DNA of 54,341 nt, from NCBI GenBank assembly GCA_947854175.1, contig CANTYJ010000042.1:1-54341 (forward strand), in the 5' to 3' direction. Source of the DNA: an uncultured Turicimonas sp. (GTDB lineage: Bacteria; Pseudomonadota; Gammaproteobacteria; Burkholderiales; Burkholderiaceae_F). The notes beneath the pieces were generated by a model that saw only the letters and a list, made by a program, of their open reading frames with translations, made no database searches and was not told the origin of the DNA. A program made the translations under genes and the position numbers. Below are positions 1 through 9,564 of the stretch, in pieces (the first letter of the stretch is position 1; each line of letters starts with the position of its first letter).

Positions 1-77
1 TGGTGGCGAATCAGGGACTTGAACCCCGGACACAAGGATTATGATTCCTCTGCTCTAACCAACTGAGCTAATTCGCC
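1..77 (-). tRNA. tRNA-Met (anticodon CAU)
   Basis: On the minus strand the sequence folds as a complete cloverleaf. The 7-bp acceptor stem GGCGAAT/ATTCGCC is followed by discriminator A and an encoded CCA. The D arm reads AGCTCAGTTGGTTAGAGC, the anticodon stem GAGGA/TCCTT encloses the loop ATCATAA with anticodon CAT, and the T arm has loop TTCAAGT. CAU can belong to elongator Met or to Ile2 (lysidine-modified). The anticodon and T arms resemble betaproteobacterial elongator tRNA-Met as I remember it, so Met is preferred. It ends at the window edge but appears whole. Confidence 0.9.
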
Positions 78-163
78 AGAGACGTGAATATTACAGGAAT
101 ATTTTTATTTGTGCAAGCCTCATTATTAAAAAATTTCGGCTTCCGTAACATTTTTTTGCTTTT

Positions 164-988
164 TTAGTACTTCCAATACTTAAAAAAGTGTTTAATCGGA
201 CCGTGTCCATGACCAACTGATAATTCATTGGAGTGAGCTATCGCTTCATCCATAAACTTTTTAGCTTTCTTCATGGCTTTTCTAACCGTCTTACATTGCG
301 GTAGCAGTGCCGCCATTGCTGAGGACAATGCGCATCCGGTGCCATGTGTATTTTTCGTCTCAATTCTCGGTGAAGAATACTTCTTAAAGAAAACTCCGTC
401 ATAAAAGAGATCTATAGCCTCAGAGTCCTGATCCAGATGCCCACCTTTAAGATAAACGTATCCGCTGGACCCTTTTAACTTCCATAAATCAACACAAGCC
501 TGTCTCATCTTCTCTTCAGAATCAATCTTGTATTGATGATCAAGCAAGACTTCTGCCTCAGGTAGGTTTGGTGTAATCACCGTAGCGATAGGAAGTAAAT
601 ATTGTTTGAGAGCCTGGACTGCCTCATCTTTTAATAATGCATCACCGCTTTTAGCAACCATCACCGGATCTAAAACAATATAAGCCGGTTTCCAACGGTT
701 TAGGGCTTCTGCAACCGTCTGAATCAATTCAGAATCAAAGAGCATGCCAATTTTGACTGCATCAATGTGCACATCCTCGAACAAGGTATCAATCTGTTTT
801 TTTACCATCTCCACAGGGATTGGAAAGACTCCTGTGACACCGACTGTGTTCTGAGCGGTTAATGCTGTCACGACACCGCAAGCGTAGGCTCCGTTAGCAC
901 TAATAGTTTTAATATCTGCCAGAACTCCGGCGCCACCTGAAGGATCTACTCCGGCGATAGAAACGACATTAGGATATTTTGTTTCCAC
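164..988 (-). CDS. thiD: Hydroxymethylpyrimidine/phosphomethylpyrimidine kinase ThiD
   Basis: ThiD phosphorylates HMP and HMP-phosphate to the pyrophosphate used for thiamine. The protein is about 274 residues, normal for the family. It opens with the ribokinase-fold signature IAGVDPSGGAGVLADIKT, has the LDPVMVAKSG segment in the middle and the anion-hole motif KNTHGTGCALSSA near residue 215. Two GTG starts are possible (994 and 988). I prefer 988 because GGAGG lies just 5 bases ahead of it. The gene overlaps the 3' end of waaA by about 20 bp, so it is probably translated from the same transcript as the LPS core genes, although its pathway is unrelated. No TPP riboswitch is visible and none would be expected inside an operon. 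Confidence 0.93.
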   Translation of the reverse strand: METKYPNVVSIAGVDPSGGAGVLADIKTISANGAYACGVVTALTAQNTVGVTGVFPIPVEMVKKQIDTLFEDVHIDAVKIGMLFDSELIQTVAEALNRWKPAYIVLDPVMVAKSGDALLKDEAVQALKQYLLPIATVITPNLPEAEVLLDHQYKIDSEEKMRQACVDLWKLKGSSGYVYLKGGHLDQDSEAIDLFYDGVFFKKYSSPRIETKNTHGTGCALSSAMAALLPQCKTVRKAMKKAKKFMDEAIAHSNELSVGHGHGPIKHFFKYWKY

Positions 989-2303
989 GTTCACCTCCGC
1001 TTAATATCTCATCTATTACTTCGATTGTTCTTTGAGTCGCCCCTCTCATTTTCTCTGAGAAAACCAGTGCAGACGAAGAAAGTTGATTAAGTTTTTCTTT
1101 ATCAGACAAAAGTTCATGTATCTTCGTAAAAGCATCCTCAGCATTTTCAACTCTTACAATTGCGGATGCTTTATCTGCTTCTTTAATTGCCATCTCAAAA
1201 TTAAAAATACTCGGTCCGACAATCAACGGAACTCCTATTCCACAAGGTTCAATAACACTTTGAGAACCATAAGGACCGAAACTTCCGCCCATAATCGCCA
1301 GATCAGCCAGAGAGTAATAAAAATTCATTTCTCCCATGCTATTGCCGAGGATAACGACAGGACCATCCTTACCAAAAGCCTGTTTCCAGTCTCTTATTTC
1401 TGATCTTTCGGAAAGTGAAAGCCCCTGAGATTTAATTAAATCCTTTACTTCCCCAAAACGTTGAGGATGTCTGGGGACAATAAGCCACAAGGGAGGAACC
1501 TCAGAATTTTGTTTAGCTTTTTCGTTCCATTGCTTTATCTGTTTTAAAAATATTTCCTCTTCCCCCGCACGAGTACTGGCAAAAAGAACTAATGGACGTG
1601 TTAAAGATTTCCTCAACTCTTTACCTGTTCTTAACTGTGGTAAATTCGGAGTGAAATCAAATTTAAGATTTCCTAAAACGACAACGGGATCACATCCTGC
1701 CTCACGCAGTCTCTCGGCATCTTTTTCTGACTGGGCTAGAGTTATATCTAACCTTTCCATTGCCGGCTTTATAAGTGACCTGACTTTTTTCCCTTTGTTT
1801 AAAGATTTCTCCGAAAGTCTGGCATTAGCTAAAATTAGAGGGATGCCCATTCTTTTGGCATAGTAAGTAAGATTCGGCCAAACCTCAGTTTCCATCAGGA
1901 TGCACAAGGCCGGCTTAACTGACTTCAGAAATCTTTTTACGCCAAACGGTGTGTCATAAGGAAGGTAGCTTTGCTGAATTCTATTGCCGTATCTTTGGGC
2001 AATCTTGCGGCCAACCTCTCTTCCGGTCGGAGTCATATGGGTATAAATGATGTCCACCTGCGGCCAGCGTTTAAGGATGGCTTCCACTAAAGTTTCTGTG
2101 GCTCTGGTTTCCCCGACAGAAACAGCGTGAATCATAATTCTTACCCGGTTACTTTGAGTCTTCGGGTACTTAGCTACCCCGAATCTCTCATTCCAATGTT
2201 CTTTATATTCAGGTTGCTTTTTAGCTCTTTTTAATAAGTAAAGCATGGCCAGGGGCGTTGCCAAATAAAGCAATCCGCTATAAATAGGCCTAATCAGATT
2301 CAT
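969..2303 (-). CDS. waaA: 3-deoxy-D-manno-octulosonic acid (KDO) transferase WaaA
   Basis: WaaA (KdtA, glycosyltransferase family 30) transfers KDO from CMP-KDO to lipid IVA at the cytoplasmic face of the inner membrane. The 444 residues are close to the usual 420-440. An N-terminal membrane anchor (about residues 8-24, YSGLLYLATPLAMLYLL) precedes a GT-B fold. Visible family motifs are the HAVSVGE segment near residue 59, the METEVWPN motif near residue 137 and the MGGSFGPYGSQSVIEP donor-site region near residue 338. Start ATG at 2303 overlaps the end of waaC by 4 bp (ATGA), which implies translational coupling. Confidence 0.95.
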   Translation of the reverse strand: MNLIRPIYSGLLYLATPLAMLYLLKRAKKQPEYKEHWNERFGVAKYPKTQSNRVRIMIHAVSVGETRATETLVEAILKRWPQVDIIYTHMTPTGREVGRKIAQRYGNRIQQSYLPYDTPFGVKRFLKSVKPALCILMETEVWPNLTYYAKRMGIPLILANARLSEKSLNKGKKVRSLIKPAMERLDITLAQSEKDAERLREAGCDPVVVLGNLKFDFTPNLPQLRTGKELRKSLTRPLVLFASTRAGEEEIFLKQIKQWNEKAKQNSEVPPLWLIVPRHPQRFGEVKDLIKSQGLSLSERSEIRDWKQAFGKDGPVVILGNSMGEMNFYYSLADLAIMGGSFGPYGSQSVIEPCGIGVPLIVGPSIFNFEMAIKEADKASAIVRVENAEDAFTKIHELLSDKEKLNQLSSSALVFSEKMRGATQRTIEVIDEILSGGERGNKIS

Positions 2304-3250
2304 TTTTGCAAGACCTCTTTGACCGCTGAATACACATCTTCTACTTTAGGGCAAGAATTGACTCCGCCCAACGCTATTTTCTTACCATTGCCCATTAACG
2401 GTACTAATTCAACAGGATAGTCTCTAAAAATACCAACCGTCGGCTTACCCATTGCAGAACTAAGGTGTGTCATACCGGTATCTAATCCAACGACCAAATT
2501 ACATCCGGCTACGAACCTCATCAACTCTCCGATGCTCATCTTGGCTAACACCGATGCACTATCACCTATCTGAAGACGTATTTTCTCGACTCTTTCTTTT
2601 TCTTCCGGGGTGGCCCAAGCTAAGAAGATCTTCCATCCATCTTCTTTTAACAAATTTCCTAACTGAACCCAGTTGTCGACCGGCCACAGTTTTGTTTTAC
2701 GGCTGGTGTTAACAAAGAAAATTGCCTGTTTCCCGGTATTGTTCTCTTCGGAAAAAAGGAAATCAAAAACAGGAGCTCCCTCCGGTATCAAGTATCCTAA
2801 AGCCTGTGCTGTGAGTTTCCGGTTTCTTTCCACTGCTGAGAGTTTTTTACTTACCGGATAGGTTTTGTCATAAAACCACGAAGCAACTTTTTCTCTGATT
2901 GAGTTTTTATCGTATCCGGCAATAGGAGAACTGGTCAGCTTACTGACAGCAGCACTCTTGATGAGCCCTTGCAGGTCAATGACCAAATCATAGTTTTTCT
3001 GTTGTAACTTCTGCTTTAAGGCGGCGATTTCATCTCTTGTCTGTTTAGAGAAAAGAGATTTTCTCCATTTTCTGATATTACAAACAATCGTTTCATCAAC
3101 CAAGGGAGTGTTTCTTACGATATCTGCAAATGGTTCTTCAACCAGCCAGTCGATTCTTACTCCACGGATGTTCTTTCTTATATCGGACAAGACAGGTATT
3201 GCATGAACAACGTCACCCATCGAAGACGTTTTAACTATGAGAATATTCAA
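2300..3250 (-). CDS. waaC: Lipopolysaccharide heptosyltransferase I WaaC
   Basis: WaaC adds the first L-glycero-D-manno-heptose to KDO in the inner core. It belongs to glycosyltransferase family 9, with a GT-B fold. The N-terminus NILIVKTSSMGDVVHAIPVL is diagnostic of WaaC rather than WaaF, and GLDTGMTHLSSAMGKPTVGIF near residue 255 is the ADP-heptose-binding region. 316 residues is normal. The start codon is TTG at 3250; it is chosen because the conserved N-terminus begins exactly there, although no good ribosome site precedes it. The gene lies 59 bp downstream of pgi and overlaps waaA. Its donor substrate comes from the heptose operon at 7025-10058. Confidence 0.93.
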   Translation of the reverse strand: MNILIVKTSSMGDVVHAIPVLSDIRKNIRGVRIDWLVEEPFADIVRNTPLVDETIVCNIRKWRKSLFSKQTRDEIAALKQKLQQKNYDLVIDLQGLIKSAAVSKLTSSPIAGYDKNSIREKVASWFYDKTYPVSKKLSAVERNRKLTAQALGYLIPEGAPVFDFLFSEENNTGKQAIFFVNTSRKTKLWPVDNWVQLGNLLKEDGWKIFLAWATPEEKERVEKIRLQIGDSASVLAKMSIGELMRFVAGCNLVVGLDTGMTHLSSAMGKPTVGIFRDYPVELVPLMGNGKKIALGGVNSCPKVEDVYSAVKEVLQK

Positions 3251-3309
3251 GGGCGGATTCTTTCTTTTGGCGCCCTTTCCATCCGGTTAAGGACGCTCTA
3301 GTTGATTAA

Positions 3310-4773
3310 TTATTGCTCTTCTTCCATTAGCTCTCTGGCTAAACGTTTGCCCAACTCAACACCGGGTTGATCAAACGGATTAATACCAAAGATGTTTCCC
3401 AGCATCGTTGTCTTATGCTCGTACATTGCCATCAATGCTCCTAATGAATAAGGGCTGATATCACGGACTCTGATAACGTTTACTGTATTAACAGATAACG
3501 AGTCTTCGTCATCAGTGACCAACACATTAGCCTGTGCTTTGGCATTGGCCAATAAAAAGTCATGATGGACGGTCAAGCTGTGAGCCGGCCTTTCTGCCCA
3601 CAAAATATCAATTGCCGTACGGGCAACTCCTTGACGCAAGCACTGGAAGAATGTGTGCTGCGCATCATTACCCAAACCTCCCCAAACGATGCGGCCGGTG
3701 GGGAAGAATGTCAACTCTCCGTTAACGAGTCTGCTCTTACCTAAACTTTCCATCTGCAACTGTTGCAGCCACTGGATCATATGGCGCAAGCGATGTTCGT
3801 ACGGTAAAAAGCATAAGGTTCCGGCATTTAAGGCAATAGAATTCCAAATGCTGAGCATTGCTAGGTTCAAAGGCAAATTCTTTTCCGGAGCTGCCTCTAT
3901 TGAATGAACATCCATTTGATGAGCACCACGAAGCAACTCGTCAAAATGAGTCGGACCTAAAGCAATCATCAAAGGCAAGCCGGTCGCACTCCATACTGAA
4001 AAACGGCCCCCCACCCAATCCCAGATGGGAAAACGTTTTGCTTCCGGTACGCCAATTTTTTCTCCTGCTTTTCCATTGGAAGAGACAACAACGAAGTGCT
4101 TTAGTAAATCTTTGCCGTCAATTCCTTGCTGTTTAAACCAGTTCAAGATAGTTTCAGCATTAAGCAGGGTCTCGGCTGTGCCAAAGCTCTTACTCGAGAC
4201 AATGACCAACGTTTTGTTAGCAGTCAGTTGGGATAACAAGTTAACCAAAACCCAACCGTCAACGTTGCTCACCCAATGAACCTTGATTGAGGAGGTGTTC
4301 ATGTCCTGACAGGCATCATAGACAAAGTGCGGACCGGCAAAAGAGCCTCCGATACCGACATTGATTACATCGGTAATTCTTTCTCCGGTTGAACCTCTCC
4401 AAAGTCCTTGACGAACCTCGTAAGAAAACTTTCTCATTTCATCAAGATTTTTTCTTACTTCCTGTGCCTGAGGTAATTTTGATTCAGGATCTCTCAAAAC
4501 CGTATGGAGAGCTGCACGCTTTTCCGTAGGATTAACCTGAACACCCTGCATCATATTGCGATGACGCTCAATCAAATGAATATCCTCAGCAATCTGATAA
4601 AGGCGTTTGAGTTGCTCTTCATTGATTCTTTGACGAGAAATATCTACCTTGACGCCGCAGGCTTCAAGAGTATGGTCTCCGCCCAAAAGTTTCGGTGCGC
4701 TATCTCTATATTGATCCTGATAAGCGGCAATTTGTGCTAAACCGTCTTGAGTCTTAGAAAGGAATTCTGGCAT
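3310..4773 (-). CDS. pgi: Glucose-6-phosphate isomerase
   Basis: Pgi interconverts glucose-6-phosphate and fructose-6-phosphate. At 487 residues it is shorter than the E. coli enzyme (about 549) but all landmarks are present. These are the phosphate site NVGIGGSFAGP, the SSKSFGTAET loop (normally SKTFTT.ET, so slightly divergent), signature GGRFSVWSATGLP, the catalytic Glu in QMESLGKSR, the His in DAQHTFFQ and the C-terminal Lys in GVELGKRLA. The gene overlaps the 3' end of the upstream phosphomannomutase by 20 bp. Together they connect fructose-, glucose- and mannose-phosphate pools to LPS sugar synthesis. Confidence 0.94.
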   Translation of the reverse strand: MPEFLSKTQDGLAQIAAYQDQYRDSAPKLLGGDHTLEACGVKVDISRQRINEEQLKRLYQIAEDIHLIERHRNMMQGVQVNPTEKRAALHTVLRDPESKLPQAQEVRKNLDEMRKFSYEVRQGLWRGSTGERITDVINVGIGGSFAGPHFVYDACQDMNTSSIKVHWVSNVDGWVLVNLLSQLTANKTLVIVSSKSFGTAETLLNAETILNWFKQQGIDGKDLLKHFVVVSSNGKAGEKIGVPEAKRFPIWDWVGGRFSVWSATGLPLMIALGPTHFDELLRGAHQMDVHSIEAAPEKNLPLNLAMLSIWNSIALNAGTLCFLPYEHRLRHMIQWLQQLQMESLGKSRLVNGELTFFPTGRIVWGGLGNDAQHTFFQCLRQGVARTAIDILWAERPAHSLTVHHDFLLANAKAQANVLVTDDEDSLSVNTVNVIRVRDISPYSLGALMAMYEHKTTMLGNIFGINPFDQPGVELGKRLARELMEEEQ

Positions 4774-6139
4774 TCGGTGCTACTCTCAAAATTTCATCTT
4801 TAAATCTGGCTTGAATTCTTGCCAGTGCTTCTTCTGAATCAGCTTCAAAGCGTAGTACTACAACCGGTGTTGTGTTCGACGGACGAGCTAAAGCAAAACC
4901 GTCATCCCATTCAACACGGATACCATCGATCGTAATAATATCTTTAGCGTCATCAAACTTTGCGTTGTTTTTTAACGTTTCAACCAGTGTAAAGTTCTCG
5001 CCTTCAGCGGTGGGAATCTGAAGTTCCGGTGTACTAATTGAATTCGGCAGGTTCTTTAGAGGAGTATTAGCATCCGGTGAACGGGTCAAAATCTCAATTA
5101 ATCTGGTTCCGGCGTAAACACCGTCATCGAAGCCCGGCCAACGATCATGGAAGAAGATATGACCGCTCATCTCGCCGGCAAAATCGGCATTGACTTCTTT
5201 CATTTTTGCTTTAATCAAAGAATGCCCGGTTTTTGACATAACCGCTTTACCGCCTCTGGACTCCACATATGGTTTCAGATTACGAGTGCATTTGACGTCG
5301 TAAACAATTACTGCACCAGGTTTCTTCGAGAGGATGTCTTCAGCAAAAAGCATGGCCTGACGATCAGGGAAAATGATTTCCCCATCTTTTGTGACGATTC
5401 CAAGACGATCTCCGTCACCGTCAAAAGCTAAACCAACTTCGGCGTCTCCTTGTTTGAGAGCCTCAATAAGATCTTTAAGATTGGCCGGTTTTGAAGGATC
5501 CGGATGATGGTTCGGAAATTTGCCGTCAACGTTTGTAAAGAGTTCCTGAACTTCTGCTCCGAGACTCTTAAATAAATCCACAGCTACGGGGCCTGCAATA
5601 CCATTTCCTGCGTCAATCGCAATCTTGATCGGCCGGGAGAACTTCACATCCTTGGTGATACTTTCTTTGTAAGCCGGTAAAACATCGACTTTCTCGTAAC
5701 TACCTTCTTTCTCGGCGGTATAGAGATCGCTGTTAACAATCATTTTGTAGAGGCCCTGGATCGTTTCCCCAAAAAGTGTCTCGCCTGCAATCATCATTTT
5801 TAGGCCGTTGTAGTCCGGCGGATTATGGCTACCTGTTACTGCAACACCACTGCCGGTTTTAAGATACACCGTGCTGAAATAAAGTACAGGTGTCGGTACA
5901 GCTCCGATGTCATAGACTCCGACTCCGGCCTTACGAATACCGTTCATAAGGGCCTGTTGAAGCCTCGGACCACTTAGTCGTCCATCTCGTCCAACACAGA
6001 TATGTTTGACATTTTTTTCTCTAGCTTTAGTGCCAAGAGCCTGTCCAACTAAAAAGCAAACCTCTTCAGTCAAGGTTTTGTCTACAATTCCTCTTATGTC
6101 GTACGCTTTAAATATGGATTGTGAGATGGTTGTCGGCAT
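4754..6139 (-). CDS. algC: Phosphomannomutase/phosphoglucomutase
   Basis: An alpha-D-phosphohexomutase that moves phosphate between C6 and C1 of mannose or glucose. The 461 residues match AlgC-type PMM/PGM. Domain 1 carries the catalytic phosphoserine loop TGSHNPPDYNGLK near residue 104, domain 2 the Mg-binding DGDGDR near residue 241, domain 3 the sugar-binding GEMSGH near residue 321, and domain 4 the phosphate-binding RPSNTTP segment near the C-terminus. ATG at 6139 is chosen because AGGAGG sits 8 bases upstream; the TTG one codon earlier is less likely. First gene of the minus-strand sugar/LPS operon. It could serve GDP-mannose, UDP-glucose (with galU) or both. Confidence 0.9.
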   Translation of the reverse strand: MPTTISQSIFKAYDIRGIVDKTLTEEVCFLVGQALGTKAREKNVKHICVGRDGRLSGPRLQQALMNGIRKAGVGVYDIGAVPTPVLYFSTVYLKTGSGVAVTGSHNPPDYNGLKMMIAGETLFGETIQGLYKMIVNSDLYTAEKEGSYEKVDVLPAYKESITKDVKFSRPIKIAIDAGNGIAGPVAVDLFKSLGAEVQELFTNVDGKFPNHHPDPSKPANLKDLIEALKQGDAEVGLAFDGDGDRLGIVTKDGEIIFPDRQAMLFAEDILSKKPGAVIVYDVKCTRNLKPYVESRGGKAVMSKTGHSLIKAKMKEVNADFAGEMSGHIFFHDRWPGFDDGVYAGTRLIEILTRSPDANTPLKNLPNSISTPELQIPTAEGENFTLVETLKNNAKFDDAKDIITIDGIRVEWDDGFALARPSNTTPVVVLRFEADSEEALARIQARFKDEILRVAPNARIPF

Positions 6140-6226
6140 CAATCCGTCCTCCTGTCAATAATTTTGACTAATTCTAATGGTTTGTCGTTAAGTTAGAAAC
6201 AATTAGCCTCAGTTAGTTGTAATTAA

Positions 6227-6768
6227 CTAAATCCAACTCCGACCTGAAGACAAATAAAAAGAAAAACTAAGGAACCAAAAAGATCCCGACATGCTGGCTA
6301 TCTTTGTAAGAATATCTGTTTTGAAGGCACTGTAAAAAGTAAATAAGGCCGCCAACGAATATCCTGCTAACCCACGCCATGACGAAGAACTGTCAAGCAA
6401 ATTCTAAGCTGAAGGAACTGTTTAATGAACGAGAAGATTCATATAATCGCCCCTCCAATGGCTCAAGCAACATCGTGACTAGAAAGCGGAGGACAGTCCC
6501 ATGGAGCCATATCGTGATCCCAGACAATATTGCTGATGACAACTAAAGAGAAATCTATGAAGTTGTCAAGCCTTAATCTGGCATGAATCTCAGCGGCATC
6601 GTCGTCAAAAGTGTTGATATATCCAACTGGTGCTGAAGGAGTCGGCGTCGGGTATATAGTTACAGTTTTGTTGTCAATAGAAAATTTATTAGTTCCTATA
6701 ACTAAGCACCCATTAATTACAGAACACATCAAAAGTGTTTCAAACAAAGAATTATTTATTCCTAGCAT
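6227..6768 (-). pseudogene. Decayed esterase-like alpha/beta hydrolase
   Basis: Reading the minus strand, an open stretch of about 101 codons (6768-6463) ends in SLVVISNIVWDHDMAPWDCP, which resembles the WN.DM.PW..PP block that I recall from esterase-like alpha/beta hydrolases. It then stops. A second frame, running from about 6465 down to 6227 with two in-frame stops, continues the same protein. It reads DYMNLLVH (stop) TVPSA (stop) NLLDSSSSWRGLAGYSLAAL, followed by TDILTKIASMSGSFWF. GYSLA is the nucleophile elbow GxSxxG/A, and ASMSGS.WF matches the family. So one gene is broken by a frameshift, two stops and loss of its 3' part. Identification is from memory of the family. Confidence 0.6.
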
Positions 6769-7024
6769 TCCAACACAGCCGGGTTAGTGTCTTTGAAAGA
6801 GGCCTATCATTCTGGGAAAAAGTGGCATTGGCAACAACTTAAATTAGTTCGCCCGTTTTTGAAGTGCACGTTTTCATCTTCTGACTTTAAAACGAGTAAT
6901 TGCGAAAACTGATTAAGAATTTAAATATGTTTGTATTTATTTCCGAGAGCCTTCATTAACTATAAAAAAGTGACAAAAAGACCTTTGCGTTTAGAATGCT
7001 AGGCAAAACACTAGGTTCGCAATT

Positions 7025-7966
7025 ATGGAACTTCAAAAATTTAATGAAAACGCTATCAGATCGGCGTCGATTCTCGTCGTTGGAGACGCGATGCTTGATC
7101 GTTACTGGTTCGGGGACGCATCCCGAATTTCACCGGAGGCTCCTGTTCCGGTTGTCAAGGTTACACGTAAGGAAGAAAGACTTGGTGGCGCTGCTAACGT
7201 CGCAAGAAACTCAGCAAGCCTCGGGGCTTCCACCTCTTTATTAGCTGTTATCGGAGAGGATGAGGCAGGAAATGTCCTGATGGAGCTCCTGGAAAAAAGC
7301 AAAGTTCGCCCTTGTCTTTATCGGGACCCTCACATTACAACAACCGTTAAACTCCGAATACTGGCAAGAAACCAGCAGATGCTTAGAACTGATTTCGAAT
7401 CAAAAGTTCAAGGCGTTGCTTTAGATATGCATGAGAACAGATTTGCGTCTTTGCTTCCTGATCATGATGCAGTGATCTTGTCTGATTACGGCAAAGGCGG
7501 TTTGGATCGTATTGCCAAGATGATCGATTTGGGAAGAACCTTTGGAAAACCAATTCTCATTGACCCGAAAGGCAATGATTACTCCCGCTACAGAGGAGCC
7601 ACTTGTATCACCCCGAACCGAAGTGAACTGGCTGAGGTGGTCGGACAATGGACCAGCGAAGAAGATTTGACTAACCGTGCACAGAATCTTCGTAAGGAAC
7701 TCAATTTAGAAAAGCTTCTTCTGACCAGAAGTGAAGAAGGTATGACTTTGTTTGACGATGACGGTAGCTGGAGCGTCCCTGCTCAAGCAAGAGAAGTTTT
7801 TGATGTCTCCGGGGCCGGGGACACCGTAATTTCTGTATTGAGCGTCATGCTGGCAGCAGGAAGTGACTGGCGTACAGCCGTTACTACAGCCAACAAAGCC
7901 GGAAGTATCGTTGTTGGAAAGCTTGGTACTGCAACCGTTTCATATGAAGAGTTATTTGGTAAATAA
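7025..7966 (+). CDS. rfaE1: D-glycero-beta-D-manno-heptose-7-phosphate kinase
   Basis: Phosphorylates heptose-7-phosphate at C1, the second step of ADP-heptose synthesis. PfkB/ribokinase fold of 313 residues, equal to the N-terminal half of bifunctional HldE. Landmarks are VGDAMLDRYWFGD at residues 19-31, RLGGAANVARN near residue 56, LILIDPKGNDYSRY-type substrate loop near residue 178, and the catalytic anion-hole motif DVSGAGDTVIS near residue 260. ATG at 7025 is the first start compatible with the conserved N-terminus. First gene of the four-gene heptose operon, 12 bp before hldD. The adenylyltransferase domain is encoded separately (rfaE2), as is common in betaproteobacteria. Confidence 0.95.
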   Translation: MELQKFNENAIRSASILVVGDAMLDRYWFGDASRISPEAPVPVVKVTRKEERLGGAANVARNSASLGASTSLLAVIGEDEAGNVLMELLEKSKVRPCLYRDPHITTTVKLRILARNQQMLRTDFESKVQGVALDMHENRFASLLPDHDAVILSDYGKGGLDRIAKMIDLGRTFGKPILIDPKGNDYSRYRGATCITPNRSELAEVVGQWTSEEDLTNRAQNLRKELNLEKLLLTRSEEGMTLFDDDGSWSVPAQAREVFDVSGAGDTVISVLSVMLAAGSDWRTAVTTANKAGSIVVGKLGTATVSYEELFGK

Positions 7967-7978
7967 AGGATAGTTACT

Positions 7979-8974
7979 ATGAGTTTTATCGTTACCGGAG
8001 CTGCCGGTTTTATCGGCGCCAATATTGTTAAAGGATTAAATAAACGAGGCATTACAGATATTCTTGCCGTCGACAATCTAACAAAGTCTGACAAGTTTAC
8101 TAACCTTGCTGATAACGTTATTGCAGATTATCTCGATAAAAGAACTTTTATTGATCTGGTAAAAAAAGGAGCTATCGAAACCCCCGAAGCAATTTTCCAT
8201 GAAGGAGCCTGCTCAGACACAATGGAACTCGACGGTCATTACATGATGGAAAATAACTATCGTTATACGCTCGAACTGTTCAACTGGTGTCAGGAACAGA
8301 AGATTCCGTTCATTTACGCTTCATCTGCAGCCACTTACGGTGCCTCCGATGTTTTCGTTGAAGACGTCGCCTACGAAAAACCTCTGAATGTTTACGGTTA
8401 TTCAAAATACTTATTTGACCAAGTATTAAGACGTGAAATGAAAGATGGACTGACAGCACCGGTTGCGGGTCTTCGTTACTTCAACGTCTACGGCCCGATG
8501 GAACAACACAAAGGAAGAATGGCTTCTGTGGCATTCCATCAATACTTCCAATTCAAGAAAGACGGCAAGGTCAAACTTTTTGAAGGTTGCCTCGGTTATG
8601 GTAACGGCGAACAAAAGAGAGATTTTGTCTATATTGATGACGTTGTCGATGTCAACATGTTCTGTTTAGACAAGGAAATTACCGGTATCTATAACTGCGG
8701 AACCGGCCATGCTCAACCGTTCAATGATGTTGCACTGACTGTCGTAAACTCTCTGCGTGCTCAAAAGGGAGAACCAGCTTTGTCTCTCGATGAAGCAGTT
8801 CGGCAGGACTTCATTGAATATATCCCGTTCCCTCAGGCTCTGGTCGGGAAGTATCAGGCTTTCACACAAGCGGATTTGACCCATTTACGTGAGGCCGGAT
8901 ACACCAAACCGTTTAAAACAGTGCAAGAGGGCACAAGCCTTTACATGGAAGAGCTTTCTAAGAGATTTCCATAA
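7979..8974 (+). CDS. hldD: ADP-L-glycero-D-manno-heptose-6-epimerase
   Basis: Converts ADP-D,D-heptose to ADP-L,D-heptose, the donor used by WaaC. Short-chain dehydrogenase/epimerase of 331 residues. It has the NADP Rossmann motif [18 protein letters not shown] at residues 7-24, the family-specific HEGACSDT near residue 75, SSAATYG near residue 114, the catalytic [10 protein letters not shown] (Tyr and Lys of YxxxK) near residue 140, and [16 protein letters not shown] near residue 167. The ribosome site AAGGA lies 8 bases before the ATG. It is directly followed by gmhB. Confidence 0.97.
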   Translation: MSFIVTGAAGFIGANIVKGLNKRGITDILAVDNLTKSDKFTNLADNVIADYLDKRTFIDLVKKGAIETPEAIFHEGACSDTMELDGHYMMENNYRYTLELFNWCQEQKIPFIYASSAATYGASDVFVEDVAYEKPLNVYGYSKYLFDQVLRREMKDGLTAPVAGLRYFNVYGPMEQHKGRMASVAFHQYFQFKKDGKVKLFEGCLGYGNGEQKRDFVYIDDVVDVNMFCLDKEITGIYNCGTGHAQPFNDVALTVVNSLRAQKGEPALSLDEAVRQDFIEYIPFPQALVGKYQAFTQADLTHLREAGYTKPFKTVQEGTSLYMEELSKRFP

Positions 8975-8982
8975 AGTTGCAC

Positions 8983-9564
8983 ATGACTTTTAAGTTTTTA
9001 TTTACTAAAAAACAAGACCTCCCGGTTAAGGTCGCTTTCCTTGACCGGGATGGCGTCATCAATATCGATCACGGATATGTAAATAATAAACAGCACTTCA
9101 CTTTTGTCGAGGGTGCTTTGGAAGGAATGAAGCTTTTGTCAGAAAAAGGTTACTCTTTGGTTCTCATCACAAACCAAAGCGGTATCGGCAGAGGCAAATA
9201 CACTATCTTTGATTTTGCAAAGCTTACTTTCTGGCTGGAAGGGCTTTTGTTTAAAAACGGGTCCCCTTTTTCTGCGGTTTACTTTTGCCCACACCATCCA
9301 CAGAAGGCCTTTGCTCCTTTCCTTCAAGAATGTGACTGTCGTAAGCCACAACCCGGAATGATTCTATCGGCTATCAAAGATTTAAATATCGATATTGAAA
9401 ACAGTCTGTTTATCGGAGATAAAGAATCTGATATGAGGGCTGCCTTAGGCGCCGGTATCCCAACAAGAATTCTCGTTAAAAGTGATGGGACAGCTCCTTT
9501 TGATGCTCAAATATCCTGTACCCGAACAGCAAATACTCTTTTAGAGGCAGCTAAAACAATATGA
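8983..9564 (+). CDS. gmhB: D-glycero-beta-D-manno-heptose 1,7-bisphosphate phosphatase
   Basis: Removes the C7 phosphate between the RfaE1 and RfaE2 steps. HAD-superfamily enzyme of about 193 residues. Motif I is FLDRDGVINIDHGYV near residue 18, motif II is ITNQSGIGRG, and motif IV is GDKESDMRAALGAG. The Cys/His cluster CPHHPQ...CDCRKPQPGM forms the GmhB zinc site. A TTG codon at 8977 could also start the frame, but ATG at 8983 is preferred. The stop overlaps the rfaE2 start by 4 bp (ATGA). Confidence 0.94.
   Translation: MTFKFLFTKKQDLPVKVAFLDRDGVINIDHGYVNNKQHFTFVEGALEGMKLLSEKGYSLVLITNQSGIGRGKYTIFDFAKLTFWLEGLLFKNGSPFSAVYFCPHHPQKAFAPFLQECDCRKPQPGMILSAIKDLNIDIENSLFIGDKESDMRAALGAGIPTRILVKSDGTAPFDAQISCTRTANTLLEAAKTI

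Noticed and set aside
989..1060. TPP riboswitch for thiD
   Set aside because: thiD overlaps the end of waaA in an operon; there is no room for and no sign of the thi-box sequence.
3251..3309. Promoter between pgi and waaC
   Set aside because: Only 59 bp in an otherwise overlapping gene run and no consensus boxes were seen; treated as operon spacing.
6769..7024. Sigma-54 (-24/-12) promoter upstream of rfaE1
   Set aside because: TGGCATTGGCAAC resembles TGGCAC-N5-TTGC only loosely and with wrong spacing.
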